In this document: positions 16,318-25,551 of the stretch, in pieces
How the letters are laid out: every line of letters starts with the position of its first letter
Position numbering within the stretch: position 1 is the stretch's first letter
Source of the DNA: Nodosilinea sp. WJT8-NPBG4
Lineage (GTDB): Bacteria > Cyanobacteriota > Cyanobacteriia > Phormidesmidales > Phormidesmidaceae
Direction: 5' to 3'
NCBI GenBank assembly: GCA_019359285.1
Contig: JAHHHQ010000056.1
Coordinates: 23,924-87,923 of the forward strand
DNA length: 64,000 nt
Program-made: the position numbers and the translations under genes
Notes under the pieces: generated by a model
Seen by the model: only the letters and a program-made list of their open reading frames with translations
The model's database searches: none
What the model was told of the DNA's origin: nothing

Positions 16318-19146
16318 TTAAAGCACATGTTTAGATCCTTTGTGCAGACCCGGCTGTTTGCGCCGTAGCGACAGTTGAATGACCAGTTTTTCGATCTCTA
16401 GCCAGGCAAACATTAGGGCGCTAAAGCCAAAGCAAATCGTCAGTTCTGAGGCTGACAGGGGATGAAGGCCGAAAAATTGCGCCAGGACTGGAACGTACAG
16501 TAACAACACTTGCAGGCCGGTGGTGAGTAAAACCGCACCCCATATGTAAGGATTCGACAAAGGATTGAGCTGAACCGTTAAGCGGGTGTCTGAGCGAGCC
16601 GCTAGGGCATGGCCCATTTGGGCTAGGCAGAGGGTCGTGAATACCATCGTCTTCCAGGTGTCGGGGTCACCGGGATAGCCGGGGGCAGTGGTATAGCGGT
16701 AAGCCCAGCCCATCAGGCCAATCGACAGCACCGCTAGCACGATGCCCACCCGCACCATGTAGGAGCCCAGCCCACGGGCAAAAATACTCTCGCGCGGATT
16801 GTGGGGCGGACGTTCCATGACGTCGGGTTCGGCAGGTTCCATAGCCAGAGCTAGGGCGGGCACGCCGTCTGTAACCAGGTTCATCCACAGAATTTGCAGG
16901 GGCGAAAGGGGCACGCCACCTAGCCCCATAATTGGGGCAGCAGCAATGGTGAGCACCTCGCCAATGTTGCTGCCCAGAATGTATTTGATGAAGCGGCGAA
17001 TGTTGTCATAGACCACCCGGCCCTCTTCGGTAGCCGCCACGATGGTGGCAAAGTTGTCGTCAAGCAGCACCATGTCGCTGGCTTCTTTGCTGACGTCGGT
17101 ACCGGTGATGCCCATAGCAATGCCAATGTCCGCTTGCTTAAGGGCTGGAGCATCGTTGACGCCGTCGCCGGTCATGGCGACAAATTCGCCCTGTTTTTGC
17201 AGCGCCTGCACGATGCGAAGCTTGTGCTCTGGGGCCACGCGGGCGTAGACGCTGACGTGGGGAACGGTTTGCTCTAGTTCCTCTGAGGAAAGGTGGCTCA
17301 GCTCGCGCCCAGTCATGATAGTGTCGCCGGGTTGGGCGATGCCAAGGGTTTCGGCGATCGCCTTGGCGGTCAGCGGGTGGTCACCCGTAATCATCACGGG
17401 TCGAATGCCAGCCCGCCGACAGTCGACCACAGCGGCACGCACTTCGGGACGCGGGGCATCCAGCATGCCCACGAGGCCCAGCCAGATCAGGTTTTGCTCC
17501 TCGGGCTCTAGGTTGGCGTTGGGATTGGCTACGACGTTTGTGGGCTTCATGGCAAAGCCCAAGACCCGCAGGCCACTGGAGGCCATAGCGTCGTTGTGGG
17601 CCAAAATAGCCTGCCGCTGAGCCTCGGTAAGCGGCACAAGCTGCCCCTCGCCTTGGCTAGTGCTACAGCGTTCTAGCACCAGTTCGGCGGAGCCTTTGGT
17701 GAACATCACCTGAGGGGGCAGAGGCCAGGCGGCATCGCCATGGGCCTGCACCACGACGCTCATGCGCTTACGCTCTGAGCTAAAGGGCACTTCGCCAATG
17801 CGATCGCTCTGTTGACCCAGCTTCTCTTGATTAAAGCCACCTTTGCCCGCTACGGCCAGCAGGGCTCCCTCAGTGGGGTCGCCCAGCAGGGTCCAAATGC
17901 TGCCGGACTGGCTGAGGTTGGCATCGTTGCACAGGGCGCAGGCCATCAGCAACGCCTGGAGGGACGGGGCGGACTGAGGAGCTATTGTCGCTCCATTTTC
18001 CAGTAGGTCGCCCACTGGCGCGTAGCCCTCGCCGGTCACGTCGTACTGGTGTTCTACGGTCTTGACCTGCTGCACCACCATTTTGTTTTGGGTCAGGGTG
18101 CCGGTTTTGTCGGAGCAGATGGTGGTGACCGAGCCCAGGGTTTCTACCGCCGGCAGTTTGCGAATCAGGGCGTGGCGTTTCACCATGCGCTGGGTGCCCA
18201 AGGCCAGAGTGACAGTGATGACGGCGGGTAGACCTTCCGGCACCACAGCAACGGCCATACTGAGGGAAACTTCTAGCAGCTCATCGAACAGGCTGAGGTC
18301 GCCGGTGCGCAGCAGCCCCGCCACCACCACTAGGGCTACGAGTACCAGTGACCCCGTCACCAGCACATTTCCCAGCTGCGCCATGCGCAGCTGGAGAGGC
18401 GTGGGCTCTGTCTCCACCGACTGAATCAGGGTGGCAATGCGGCCCAGCTCGGTGGTCATCCCCGTTTGGGTGACCAGCACGGTACCGCGTCCCTGGAGAA
18501 CCTCGGTGCCTTGGTAGACCAGATTGAGGCGATCGCCCAGGGCAGACTCTTCCTCTAAAAGCAGCTCAGGCTGCTTGATCACCGCCTCGGCTTCGCCAGT
18601 CAGGGCCGCTTCGCGCACCTGCAAGTTAGCGGCAGTGAGCAGACGGCCATCGGCGGGCACCTGCACCCCCGCCTCTAGCAGCACCACATCGCCCGGCACC
18701 AGGGCTTTGGCGTCGATTTCTTGCTCTTGACCCTGGCGAATGGTGCGCACCCGGGGGGAGGTCATGTTTTTGAGGGCGGCCAGGGCTTTTTCGGCCTTAC
18801 TCTCTTGCAGGTAGCCCAAAATGCCGTTTAGTAGCACAATGGCAAAGATTGCGATCGCATCTTTGGGAAAGCCGCCCTCGCGCAGATCGAGCACCAGCGA
18901 CACCAGCGCCACCGCGATCAGCATCAACAGCATGATGTTTTTGAACTGGTCCCACAAAATCTCCCAGGGGCTGCGAGTTGCCCCCTCCTGAAGCTCATTG
19001 GGGCCATAGACCTGCTGCCGGTGCTCGGCTTCGCTAGGGCTTAACCCTTCGGGGCTGCTCTCTAACAGCGCGATCGCCCGCTCCGGGGTGAGGGTATGCC
19101 AAAGGTTAGCAGACGCGCTTTTGCTGGGGATGGTGCTTTGAGCCAC
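16318..19146 (-). CDS. P2-type cation-transporting ATPase (Ca2+ ATPase, PacL-like)
   Basis: 942 residues, the usual length for PMCA/SERCA-like P2 ATPases. Seen are the cation_ATPase_N segment (WHTLTPERAIALLESSPEGL), the actuator TGE in AALTGEAEAV (near 185), VPEGLP in M4 (ion site), the phosphorylation motif CSDKTGTLTQNK (Asp near 345), MITGDHPLTA, and the hinge MTGDGVNDAPALKQADIG (near 660). A C-terminal domain with M7-M10 follows. It should pump Ca2+, or another cation, out of the cytoplasm. PacL of Synechococcus is the nearest named relative I know; substrate is not proven by sequence alone. Confidence 0.92.
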   Translation of the reverse strand: MAQSTIPSKSASANLWHTLTPERAIALLESSPEGLSPSEAEHRQQVYGPNELQEGATRSPWEILWDQFKNIMLLMLIAVALVSLVLDLREGGFPKDAIAIFAIVLLNGILGYLQESKAEKALAALKNMTSPRVRTIRQGQEQEIDAKALVPGDVVLLEAGVQVPADGRLLTAANLQVREAALTGEAEAVIKQPELLLEEESALGDRLNLVYQGTEVLQGRGTVLVTQTGMTTELGRIATLIQSVETEPTPLQLRMAQLGNVLVTGSLVLVALVVVAGLLRTGDLSLFDELLEVSLSMAVAVVPEGLPAVITVTLALGTQRMVKRHALIRKLPAVETLGSVTTICSDKTGTLTQNKMVVQQVKTVEHQYDVTGEGYAPVGDLLENGATIAPQSAPSLQALLMACALCNDANLSQSGSIWTLLGDPTEGALLAVAGKGGFNQEKLGQQSDRIGEVPFSSERKRMSVVVQAHGDAAWPLPPQVMFTKGSAELVLERCSTSQGEGQLVPLTEAQRQAILAHNDAMASSGLRVLGFAMKPTNVVANPNANLEPEEQNLIWLGLVGMLDAPRPEVRAAVVDCRRAGIRPVMITGDHPLTAKAIAETLGIAQPGDTIMTGRELSHLSSEELEQTVPHVSVYARVAPEHKLRIVQALQKQGEFVAMTGDGVNDAPALKQADIGIAMGITGTDVSKEASDMVLLDDNFATIVAATEEGRVVYDNIRRFIKYILGSNIGEVLTIAAAPIMGLGGVPLSPLQILWMNLVTDGVPALALAMEPAEPDVMERPPHNPRESIFARGLGSYMVRVGIVLAVLSIGLMGWAYRYTTAPGYPGDPDTWKTMVFTTLCLAQMGHALAARSDTRLTVQLNPLSNPYIWGAVLLTTGLQVLLLYVPVLAQFFGLHPLSASELTICFGFSALMFAWLEIEKLVIQLSLRRKQPGLHKGSKHVL

Positions 19147-19236
19147 GGGTGCAATTTACCTCAAAAATCAAGTGCTACTATTCGCCAGTATCTAGCCTAC
19201 CTTTATAGCACTAATAAATAGTGCAGCTTTGCCTTA

Positions 19237-20328
19237 ATGTTCAATCCGTTTGTGCCGCAGTCGCTGATTTGCCGAGAAAGTGAATTAGAACGCGTCTGCG
19301 CCCTGCTCCGTCAAGACAGCGACTTTGTAGTGACCGGCGTGCCGGGCATTGGCCGCCGCACCCTGATTCGCAGCGCCGCCTGCCAGGAGGGTTCGCGCTG
19401 TCTGGAAATCGATCTGCTGCGTTGCCGCAATGCGGGTCAATTTCTGCGGTTTTTGGCCGATGGCATTGTCGACGCTTTCTCAGAACCGAGTGAAATTGCC
19501 CAAATTCAGCAGTGGAGCCTGAATCAACCCCTCAGCGTCGATCAGACCTTAGAAACCGAAGCGCGGCTGGTGTGGCCCAAAACCCTGGGCAAAGAGTGGC
19601 CCTTGTTTGAGGACTTGCTGTCGCTGCCCCAGTACCTGGCAGAATGGCTCAACTGCCAGGTGGTGATTATCTTTCACAACTTTCCCCACATTCGCTCTTG
19701 GGATCGTCAGGGCAAGTGGGAAAGCCATCTGCGCCAGGAGATTGAGCGGCAGAATCGGGTCAGCTACGCCCTGATCGCCACCGTGGCCGAACCCTGGATG
19801 ACCGCCAGTCAGCTGCCGGTGATTGCGCTCACCCCCCTCAGCGATCGCGAGCTACAACCCTGGGTAATTAGCACCATGGCCACGGCGGGCCTCAAGTTTG
19901 ACCCCGAAAGCCAGGCCCTGGAGCTATTTCTCAGCTACGTGCAGGGTCACATGAAGGATGCCATTACCCTGGCCCAGCGCCTGTGGCTGGGCTGCAATGC
20001 GATCGCCTCACCTACCCCAGAGCTAATTCAGGCGCACCTGGTACACAGCACCATGCTGGGTCTAGCCCAGGACATGGCGGTTGTCTTTGAAGCCCTGCTG
20101 CTGCTGCTGCCCTCCACCCAGGCCCGCGTGCTTGAAAGCCTAGCCCTGGACCCCACCGACAGTCCTCAGTCCAACGCCTACATCAAGAAACACCAGCTCT
20201 CGCGGGGCGGTGGCTTGCAGGGGGCACTCACCAGCCTGGAGCAAAAGGGCTTAATCTACGGCCCCCAGTTCGGCTACCGGATTGCGTTACCGCTGCTCGA
20301 TTTTTGGCTTAAACAGCGGCTGCGGTAG
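19237..20328 (+). CDS. AAA/STAND-like ATPase-fold protein with degenerate P-loop
   Basis: 363 residues. The N-terminus resembles archaeal-type ATPase/STAND proteins: LICRESELERVCALLRQDSD, then FVVTGVPGIGRRTLIRSAAC, where the P-loop Lys is replaced by Arg. A Walker-B-like strand CQVVIIFHNFPHIRSW lacks the usual acidic pair. The C-terminal ~70 residues look like a winged helix (IKKHQLSRGGGLQGALTSLE, then KGLIYGPQFGYRI). It may bind but not hydrolyse nucleotide, or serve as a scaffold. It is divergent from the P-ATPase gene. Function unknown. Confidence 0.65.
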   Translation: MFNPFVPQSLICRESELERVCALLRQDSDFVVTGVPGIGRRTLIRSAACQEGSRCLEIDLLRCRNAGQFLRFLADGIVDAFSEPSEIAQIQQWSLNQPLSVDQTLETEARLVWPKTLGKEWPLFEDLLSLPQYLAEWLNCQVVIIFHNFPHIRSWDRQGKWESHLRQEIERQNRVSYALIATVAEPWMTASQLPVIALTPLSDRELQPWVISTMATAGLKFDPESQALELFLSYVQGHMKDAITLAQRLWLGCNAIASPTPELIQAHLVHSTMLGLAQDMAVVFEALLLLLPSTQARVLESLALDPTDSPQSNAYIKKHQLSRGGGLQGALTSLEQKGLIYGPQFGYRIALPLLDFWLKQRLR

Positions 20329-20345
20329 TCATACAAATAAGCGAT

Positions 20346-20768
20346 TTAGAGAGCTTCTGCGGCGGTTACCAGTTCAAAACAGCCCGACACGGAGGCGGGA
20401 ATGGTGCGGGGGCGATGGCTGACTGCATCGACAAAGACCCACTCGGTTGAGCCGGTTGCTAGCACAGTGTCGTCGCTGAGGCGCGAAAATTTGTACTGAC
20501 GAGTGCTGCGGGCTTTGCGCAGGGTGGTGATCCAGGTGGTGAGGCGCAGGCGATCGCCCTCAAAGGCTGGGCGCAGGTAGGTGATTTGGTGCGATCTTGC
20601 TACCCAGGTGGCCCCCAGAGCCTGGGTCTCGGCGGTGCAGCCGGCGCTGGTGGCATGGGCGATCGCGATATCCTGCATCCACTGCACGTAGGCGACGTTG
20701 TTGACGTGGCCGTTGCCATCGACCACCTCAGGCGGCACAACAAATTCGTGGTGGTAGAAGGTTTTCAT
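20346..20768 (-). CDS. Hot-dog-fold acyl-CoA thioesterase (4HBT/YbgC-like)
   Basis: 140 residues with the 4HBT signature at the N-terminus: VVDGNGHVNNVAYVQWMQDIAIAH. The Asp/Asn-Gly-His-Val-Asn-Asn-Val-Tyr element forms the active site and the long helix of the hot-dog fold. Strands ITYLRPAFEGDRLRLTTWIT and STEWVFVDAVSHRPRTIP complete the fold. It should cleave a short or aromatic acyl-CoA. Its ATG overlaps the stop of a 30-codon ORF (20765-20857) in an ATGA arrangement. Confidence 0.85.
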   Translation of the reverse strand: MKTFYHHEFVVPPEVVDGNGHVNNVAYVQWMQDIAIAHATSAGCTAETQALGATWVARSHQITYLRPAFEGDRLRLTTWITTLRKARSTRQYKFSRLSDDTVLATGSTEWVFVDAVSHRPRTIPASVSGCFELVTAAEAL

Positions 20769-20857
20769 AGCAGAGCAACTTCGCCGTTCGATAGTGGTTG
20801 TTCCGGTAGCCGAATAGCTTCGAGAATGGCCCCAGGAATAGAGAGTCGCAAGCTCAT
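20765..20857 (-). pseudogene. Short UPF0175-like remnant overlapping the thioesterase start
   Basis: A 30-residue frame beginning MSLRLSIPGAILEAIRLPEQ reads like the N-terminus of UPF0175 antitoxin-type proteins, which start with a hydrophobic SIPxxILEAxRLPE segment and usually run to ~85-90 residues. Here it stops after 30 residues, at a TGA that overlaps the thioesterase ATG. There is no clear ribosome site. I treat it as a remnant; it could also be a tiny translated leader. Confidence 0.3.
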
Positions 20858-21065
20858 CCGTGGGAACGTTAAGGAGCTACTCAGGATTCTATCTAGCTTT
20901 GCTGACAGGACGGGTATACGCAGAAGACGAGTGTGGCATAGCGTAACGCACTGCCAATAATTTTGGATATCACAATAAGTGAAATGGCCTATTTCTGATC
21001 AGAAGACAGATTAAAGTCGCAAACGTTTTAGAACCAAAAGCATGGCCTGCGCTAACCATAATTAA

Positions 21066-21985
21066 TCATGAAGCTCGTTTTTCAAGCTGCAATATCAAGC
21101 GCATAAAGCTGCCTGTGAGATAGATCATGAACTCTACTTCATTAACAGAAAAATCTTCGTTATGTTTGACGGCATTATTTTGATAAATCTGATATGAACT
21201 TAAAAGTTTCTCGTAAAGATTAACTACCTGCTTGTGTAAACCTTTGTCCTTGAGCCAGGCAGTAACTCATCTTTTTGATTCTCTAGCGATTTCTGATTCT
21301 TAAGAACTATCTTTAGAAGCTGTTCAAGTGAAAATCGAAGATCGTCAAGCAAATTTCTGTATTGACTTGCTTTGCCACTTAGATGAATAACCAATGCTCT
21401 CTCAAAGGGCTTGGCTACACTTGGATAGTCCTCAAGCATAGAAAGAGTGAGATCAATCACACCTTCGTCTATAAAAGGGTCAACATTTGGGTAAACAGTG
21501 TATTGATTACCTCTTCTGTAAACTGTAAAGCTAGCGCTTGGGGTTAGTATCGATATCTTCCTAATTACTTGGGCTATTTCTAAAGCCATATCTCTGGCAT
21601 CGTGGCACTTTGATTCCAACGCCCAGAAGAGTATTTGGACAACCAAAGCCAGTTCTTGAGGGGTCTCACAGGCATCAATGCATCTATATACGTGTGTGTC
21701 ACCAGATCCTGGGTTCGTATAATCATCAAGCCGACGCGAATTAAATGATTCAGAAATTACGGAAAGCCTTGGCTTTGCCACCCTGACATGAGGCTTGCCT
21801 CCCTTCTCAAGATTGATACTTTCAAGAAAATATTTATCAACGCTTGGATTTTCAGCTAGGTAGTCACCAGCAAACCTGTTAATGACGTCAATTAGCCTAT
21901 TTTTAAATTTCAAGAATTCCTCTTCGTAACCTAAATTGATGTTCCAGCGTTTGTAATAATTTTTCAATCTCTTTTCGATTTGCAT
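21066..21985 (-). pseudogene. Abi/HEPN-like defence-type gene, single-base frameshift
   Basis: The main frame opens at the ATG at 21985 (MQIEKRLKNYYKRWNINLGY) and covers 253 residues, ending in KDELLPGSRTKVYTSR at a TAG at 21224. Shifting by one base near 21260-21275 gives a clear continuation, KDELLP then WLKDKGLHKQVVNLYEKLLS and onward, to NNAVKHNEDFSVNEVEFMIYL and a final TGA at 21066. The total span is one base short of a multiple of three, as expected for one deletion. The tail resembles the C-terminal domain of abortive-infection proteins (a conserved His-containing turn then a long helix). The DNA is distinctly AT-rich beside its neighbours, a sign of transfer. It is probably inactive unless the frame is restored. 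Confidence 0.6.
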
Positions 21986-22183
21986 GCCAATTTTCTAATG
22001 CCAACCCATCATGATATGGATCCTTATTAATATATTCCCTACTGAAAAGTTTAACTAATTGGCTGGTGATTAGGACCGAAAATTTCCTGTTGAAGCCGCC
22101 ACCCATGACGTGAAAAGCCACGAATGCGATCGCCCCCTCCTTCCCCCCGCCATAATAGAACCAGCCCTACTCCCGGCAATTCT

Positions 22184-22783
22184 ATGGCGAAACTCTGGCC
22201 CTACGCCACCCCCGGCATTCCCGACCACCTGTTTGAGCAGTTGCCCGGCATTCCCCTCAGCAGCAGGGAGGTGCGGCTGCTGCTGCTGGGTTACCTGCGG
22301 CTTAAGCCCAAGGATGTGCTGTGGGATATTGGCGCCGGCACCGGCACCCTGGCGATTGAAGCGGCGCTGATGTGTCCCGGTGGCAAAGTGGTAGCGGTTG
22401 AGCGCGACGAGGATGTGGCCGATTTAATTCGGCGCAACTGCGATCGCTTTGGCCTCGCCAACGTACAAGTCATTCAGGGCAGCGCCCCCAGCTGTTTGAG
22501 CGAGCTGCCTCACCACCCTGACTGCATTTTTGTTGAAGGCGGGCGCAACCTCAAAGAGATTTTGCTGTCCGCCTGGGACTACCTGCCATCACTGGGGCGG
22601 GTGGTGGTGACGGCAGGCAACTTGGAAACCCTCTACGTGGTGTCTGAGACCTTTGCCCACCTAAGGGTACGCAACATCGAGGCCGCCCAGCCCGCCGTCA
22701 ACCGGCTAGAGACCAAGGGCAACTACCAGGTGTTTACGGCGGTAGACCCGATCTTCATTCTCAGCGGCGAAAAGTATGAGTGA
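22184..22783 (+). CDS. cbiT: Precorrin-6Y/cobalt-precorrin C15-methyltransferase, CbiT type
   Basis: I start at the ATG at 22184 (MAKLWPYATPGIPDHLFEQL); the frame is open to 22124 but that extension is unlike the family. 199 residues. The SAM-binding motif VLWDIGAGTGTLAIEAALM and KVVAVERDEDVADLIRRNC mark a class I methyltransferase. The opening GIPDHLFEQLPGIPLSSREV is the typical CbiT N-terminus. It methylates C15 and decarboxylates the acetate side chain of a corrin precursor in cobalamin or pseudocobalamin synthesis. It overlaps the next gene by 8 nt. Confidence 0.9.
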   Translation: MAKLWPYATPGIPDHLFEQLPGIPLSSREVRLLLLGYLRLKPKDVLWDIGAGTGTLAIEAALMCPGGKVVAVERDEDVADLIRRNCDRFGLANVQVIQGSAPSCLSELPHHPDCIFVEGGRNLKEILLSAWDYLPSLGRVVVTAGNLETLYVVSETFAHLRVRNIEAAQPAVNRLETKGNYQVFTAVDPIFILSGEKYE

Positions 22784-23714
22784 TAGCAAGGCCAGTGGGG
22801 TTGCCTCACAGTTAAATTCGCTAGAGCGATTTCGAGGCTGTCTATTAGGTCTAGCCATCGGTGATGCGATCGGCACCACGGTCGAATTTCAGCTCCGTGG
22901 GTCGTTTCCACCCGTCATAGACATGGTCGGCAGTGGTCCTTTCAACCTCAAGCCCGGTCAGTGGACCGACGATACCTCTATGGCTCTGTGCTTGGCCACT
23001 AGCCTAATTGAGGTTGGTGCCTTTGACGCCACAGATCAAATGAATCGCTACTGCGATTGGCACGATAATGGTTATTTCAGCAGCACCGGCGACTGCTTTG
23101 ATATTGGCAACACGGTCAGGCAAGCTCTGTCTCAATACAAAACCTCCGGCAATCCATTCAGCGGTTCTACTCATCCCAGATCTGCTGGAAATGGTTGTCT
23201 AATGAGGCTCGCGCCCATCCCGATGTTTTATTTTCCCGATCGCGATCGCGCCATCCAGTTTTCGGGCGAGAGTTCTCGCACAACCCACGGGGCACCAGAA
23301 TGTATTGAAACCAGTCGTCTGTTTGGAAATATGTTGTTCCGAGCGCTCTCAGTCGCTAGCAAAACCGAAATTCTTTTTGACGATGACTTGGAGGCAATTG
23401 CATCTCAATCCGTTCAAGCCATTGCTGATGGCGAATATCAACGCAAGCGAGTCGATGATATTCGGGGCACAGGGTATGTCGTAGATAGTCTAGAAGCGGC
23501 GCTGTGGTGTTTTTGGTCAACGAAAAGTTACGAACAAGCCATCCTTGCGGCAGCCAATCTTGGTGATGACGCCGACACAACCGCCGCTATTTGTGGTCAA
23601 GTAGCTGGAGCCTACTATGGAGAATCGGGCATACCAACTTCTTGGCTTGAACAACTCGCCATGGGCGATCAAATTACTGAGCTTGCCGAGCGATTACACA
23701 CCGCTACGCCATAA
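22776..23714 (+). CDS. ADP-ribosylglycohydrolase (DraG family)
   Basis: 312 residues with the DraG hallmarks: GCLLGLAIGDAIGTTVEF at the N-terminus, QWTDDTSMALCLATSL (metal-binding TDDT), RSAGNGCLMRLAPIPMF, and the C-terminal NLGDDADTTAAICGQVAGAY (second metal Asp cluster). These dinuclear Mg/Mn enzymes remove ADP-ribose from protein side chains or from small ADP-ribosylated molecules. It is translationally coupled to cbiT by an 8-nt overlap, with no known functional link. No nitrogenase genes are in the window, so a DraG role in nitrogenase control is not implied. Confidence 0.92.
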   Translation: MSDSKASGVASQLNSLERFRGCLLGLAIGDAIGTTVEFQLRGSFPPVIDMVGSGPFNLKPGQWTDDTSMALCLATSLIEVGAFDATDQMNRYCDWHDNGYFSSTGDCFDIGNTVRQALSQYKTSGNPFSGSTHPRSAGNGCLMRLAPIPMFYFPDRDRAIQFSGESSRTTHGAPECIETSRLFGNMLFRALSVASKTEILFDDDLEAIASQSVQAIADGEYQRKRVDDIRGTGYVVDSLEAALWCFWSTKSYEQAILAAANLGDDADTTAAICGQVAGAYYGESGIPTSWLEQLAMGDQITELAERLHTATP

Positions 23715-23745
23715 CGCCCCTTCATACCACTTATATTCTGTAGAC

Positions 23746-23770
23746 CCCCCTCTTAGGAAGACAGAGGGGG
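23746..23770 (+). terminator. Hairpin after the ADP-ribosylglycohydrolase gene
   Basis: An 8-bp stem CCCCCTCT/AGAGGGGG with a 9-nt loop starts 31 nt after the stop. It has no T-run on plus, so termination efficiency is doubtful. It also lies 42 nt beyond the end of the minus-strand gene at 23812. Confidence 0.4.
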
Positions 23771-23811
23771 ATAAATTTGGCCTATCTTACAAGCATGGAA
23801 AAACGCTAGAC

Positions 23812-24168
23812 CTACGCTTCCAGTACCCGCTGAATGCGGCGCTCTAGCTGATCGAGATCGAGCCCACCTTCGTCGCGGCTGATGCGGCGTACCGTTGAGT
23901 TGACTTTCAACAAGTCCTCTAGCAGGTCAGTCAAAATTTCCTGCTGCTGCCGCGACTGAATTACCTCACGCGGCTCTTGCACCAAATCGCGCACGATGGT
24001 GTCTTCTGCCCGCGAGGCTACAACGGGATCGGTGTGCCCTTCTAAATACACAAACGTCCGTCGCCCTGGACCACGCTCTTCCTCAACCGGCTGCAGCGAT
24101 GTCACCTGATCCGATCGCACATATTTGCCAAAACCTAAGTGTACTAATACCGATGATTGAATCTTCAT
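23812..24168 (-). CDS. RemA/DUF370-like regulator with C-terminal helical extension
   Basis: 118 residues. The N-terminal ~60 (LVHLGFGKYVRSDQVTSLQP, then GRRTFVYLEGHTDPVVASRA and DTIVRDL) has the strand-turn-strand pattern of RemA/DUF370 proteins, which in Bacillus form rings that bind DNA and activate biofilm matrix genes. A ~45-residue helical tail (QEILTDLLEDLLKVNSTVRR and onward) is additional. The assignment is by pattern, not search. The gene stands alone between a convergent hydrolase and a divergent glycosidase. Confidence 0.5.
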   Translation of the reverse strand: MKIQSSVLVHLGFGKYVRSDQVTSLQPVEEERGPGRRTFVYLEGHTDPVVASRAEDTIVRDLVQEPREVIQSRQQQEILTDLLEDLLKVNSTVRRISRDEGGLDLDQLERRIQRVLEA

Positions 24169-24298
24169 ACTGCGTATTACGTCTACTACCGTTATATCCC
24201 TATGATAAAGACTTTTCAGAATCGCTGGAAGTAAAGACAGGAGAGGATTTCACGGTATTTTAGGTAGGGGTTTACACGACGTTTGTAAAGGTGGCAAA

Positions 24299-25336
24299 AT
24301 GCCCTTTTCAACCCAGCATCCCAGTCGCCACGTCTGGGATTTTTGGTATCGATTTGACCCAGAAGCCAAATTCTTTCATGTTTTCTACCTAAATGCCGAT
24401 CGAGCCCTCGTAGCGTCAGAGCAGCACCATTACGCCTCCTGCGTAGGCTACGCCACCACCACAGATTTTGTCTCGATCGATTGGGGCGATGAGAGCAGTT
24501 TTGACGTGCTAAAGCCTCCTCCAAATCATTGGGCAAATACCTGCATCTGGAGCGGAGATATCATCAAAGCTCAAGACAGCTATCTCATATTTTTTACATC
24601 GAGAGAGCGTTATCAAGATAATGGCATGACCCAGAGCATAGGCGTTGCTCACACCAACGATCTGTTCTCTAATCAGTGGCATTTCTTTAACACCCAGCTA
24701 AAGCCAAAACTCTTCTATCAAGCCCGAAGTATTGCTGACGATCTCACCATTCACGCCTGGCGAGATCCATTTTTATTCCGACATCGAGCCAGCCGCCAAA
24801 TTTTTATGCTGGTGTCAGCCAAGGCATTGAATGGCCCGATGGGCAGGAGTGGGGTAATTGCCCTATTGCAAGTTGACGACGACAACTTTGCCCAAGCTGT
24901 GCGCGGAGATCGTGAATGGCAATACCTCCCGCCGCTGTTAGAACCTGGCTACTACTCTGAGATGGAAGTGCCACAGCTCTATCAACATGCTGAAGATAGC
25001 TATGAGTTGGTGTTTTCGTGCTGGGCAAAATACGATTTTTCAGCCGTTACAGGAGGGTTAGGTGGCTTCCAGGGCATCACTATTCCCCCACTTTGGACGC
25101 AGGAGCGCGATGGTCAAAGACCGGTTCGAGAGGGCGATCGCACCCCATTGCCCCTATCCAGCCAAGCTATTCATGTGCTGGCCCCAGAGACTCAAGGGCT
25201 CTATGCCTGTCGTATCGTGCCTGAACTGGGCGGTGAAATCATTGGCTTTGATATTCAAACGGGCGGCATCCGCCGCAGTGGTGTGCAGACTAATCTGGCC
25301 TCAATGGACCGTGACTTTTCTGATTTAGTAGTTTGA
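24299..25336 (+). CDS. Five-bladed beta-propeller glycosidase, GH32/43/68-like
   Basis: 345 residues; AAGGTGG 4 nt upstream of the ATG. Three family motifs of the GH43/32/68 clan are spaced as expected: VWDFWYRFD at the N-terminus (candidate nucleophile Asp), HAWRDPFLFRH in the middle (the RDP motif), and YYSEMEVPQLY (candidate Glu acid/base). There is no signal peptide, so the enzyme is probably cytoplasmic. Likely substrates are fructosides or arabinosides, perhaps sucrose-derived. The window also holds GH13 and glycogen synthase genes, but not adjacent. Confidence 0.7.
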   Translation: MPFSTQHPSRHVWDFWYRFDPEAKFFHVFYLNADRALVASEQHHYASCVGYATTTDFVSIDWGDESSFDVLKPPPNHWANTCIWSGDIIKAQDSYLIFFTSRERYQDNGMTQSIGVAHTNDLFSNQWHFFNTQLKPKLFYQARSIADDLTIHAWRDPFLFRHRASRQIFMLVSAKALNGPMGRSGVIALLQVDDDNFAQAVRGDREWQYLPPLLEPGYYSEMEVPQLYQHAEDSYELVFSCWAKYDFSAVTGGLGGFQGITIPPLWTQERDGQRPVREGDRTPLPLSSQAIHVLAPETQGLYACRIVPELGGEIIGFDIQTGGIRRSGVQTNLASMDRDFSDLVV

Positions 25337-25551
25337 AATGAGCTAGCACCCTGAGAATTGCTAGCAGCTGTAAGCAATCTTCTAGTTAGTTCCAAAAAAC
25401 GTTGCCGATGACTTCGCTCAGGAACGGTTTACGGTGTTCAGCACACGTATATATCAATGCATATATATGCTGCCTTGTCTGCCGCTCCTCATCCCCTGGT
25501 CTTAACCGACTGTAGTAGGATCGGGACATCTCAGCGCCAGCACCCAACCCA

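Noticed and set aside
21903..22121. Minus-strand 72-codon frame upstream of the Abi-like gene
   Set aside because: It overlaps the well-supported start of the Abi-like frame in another phase and shows no recognisable domain; probably chance in AT-rich DNA.
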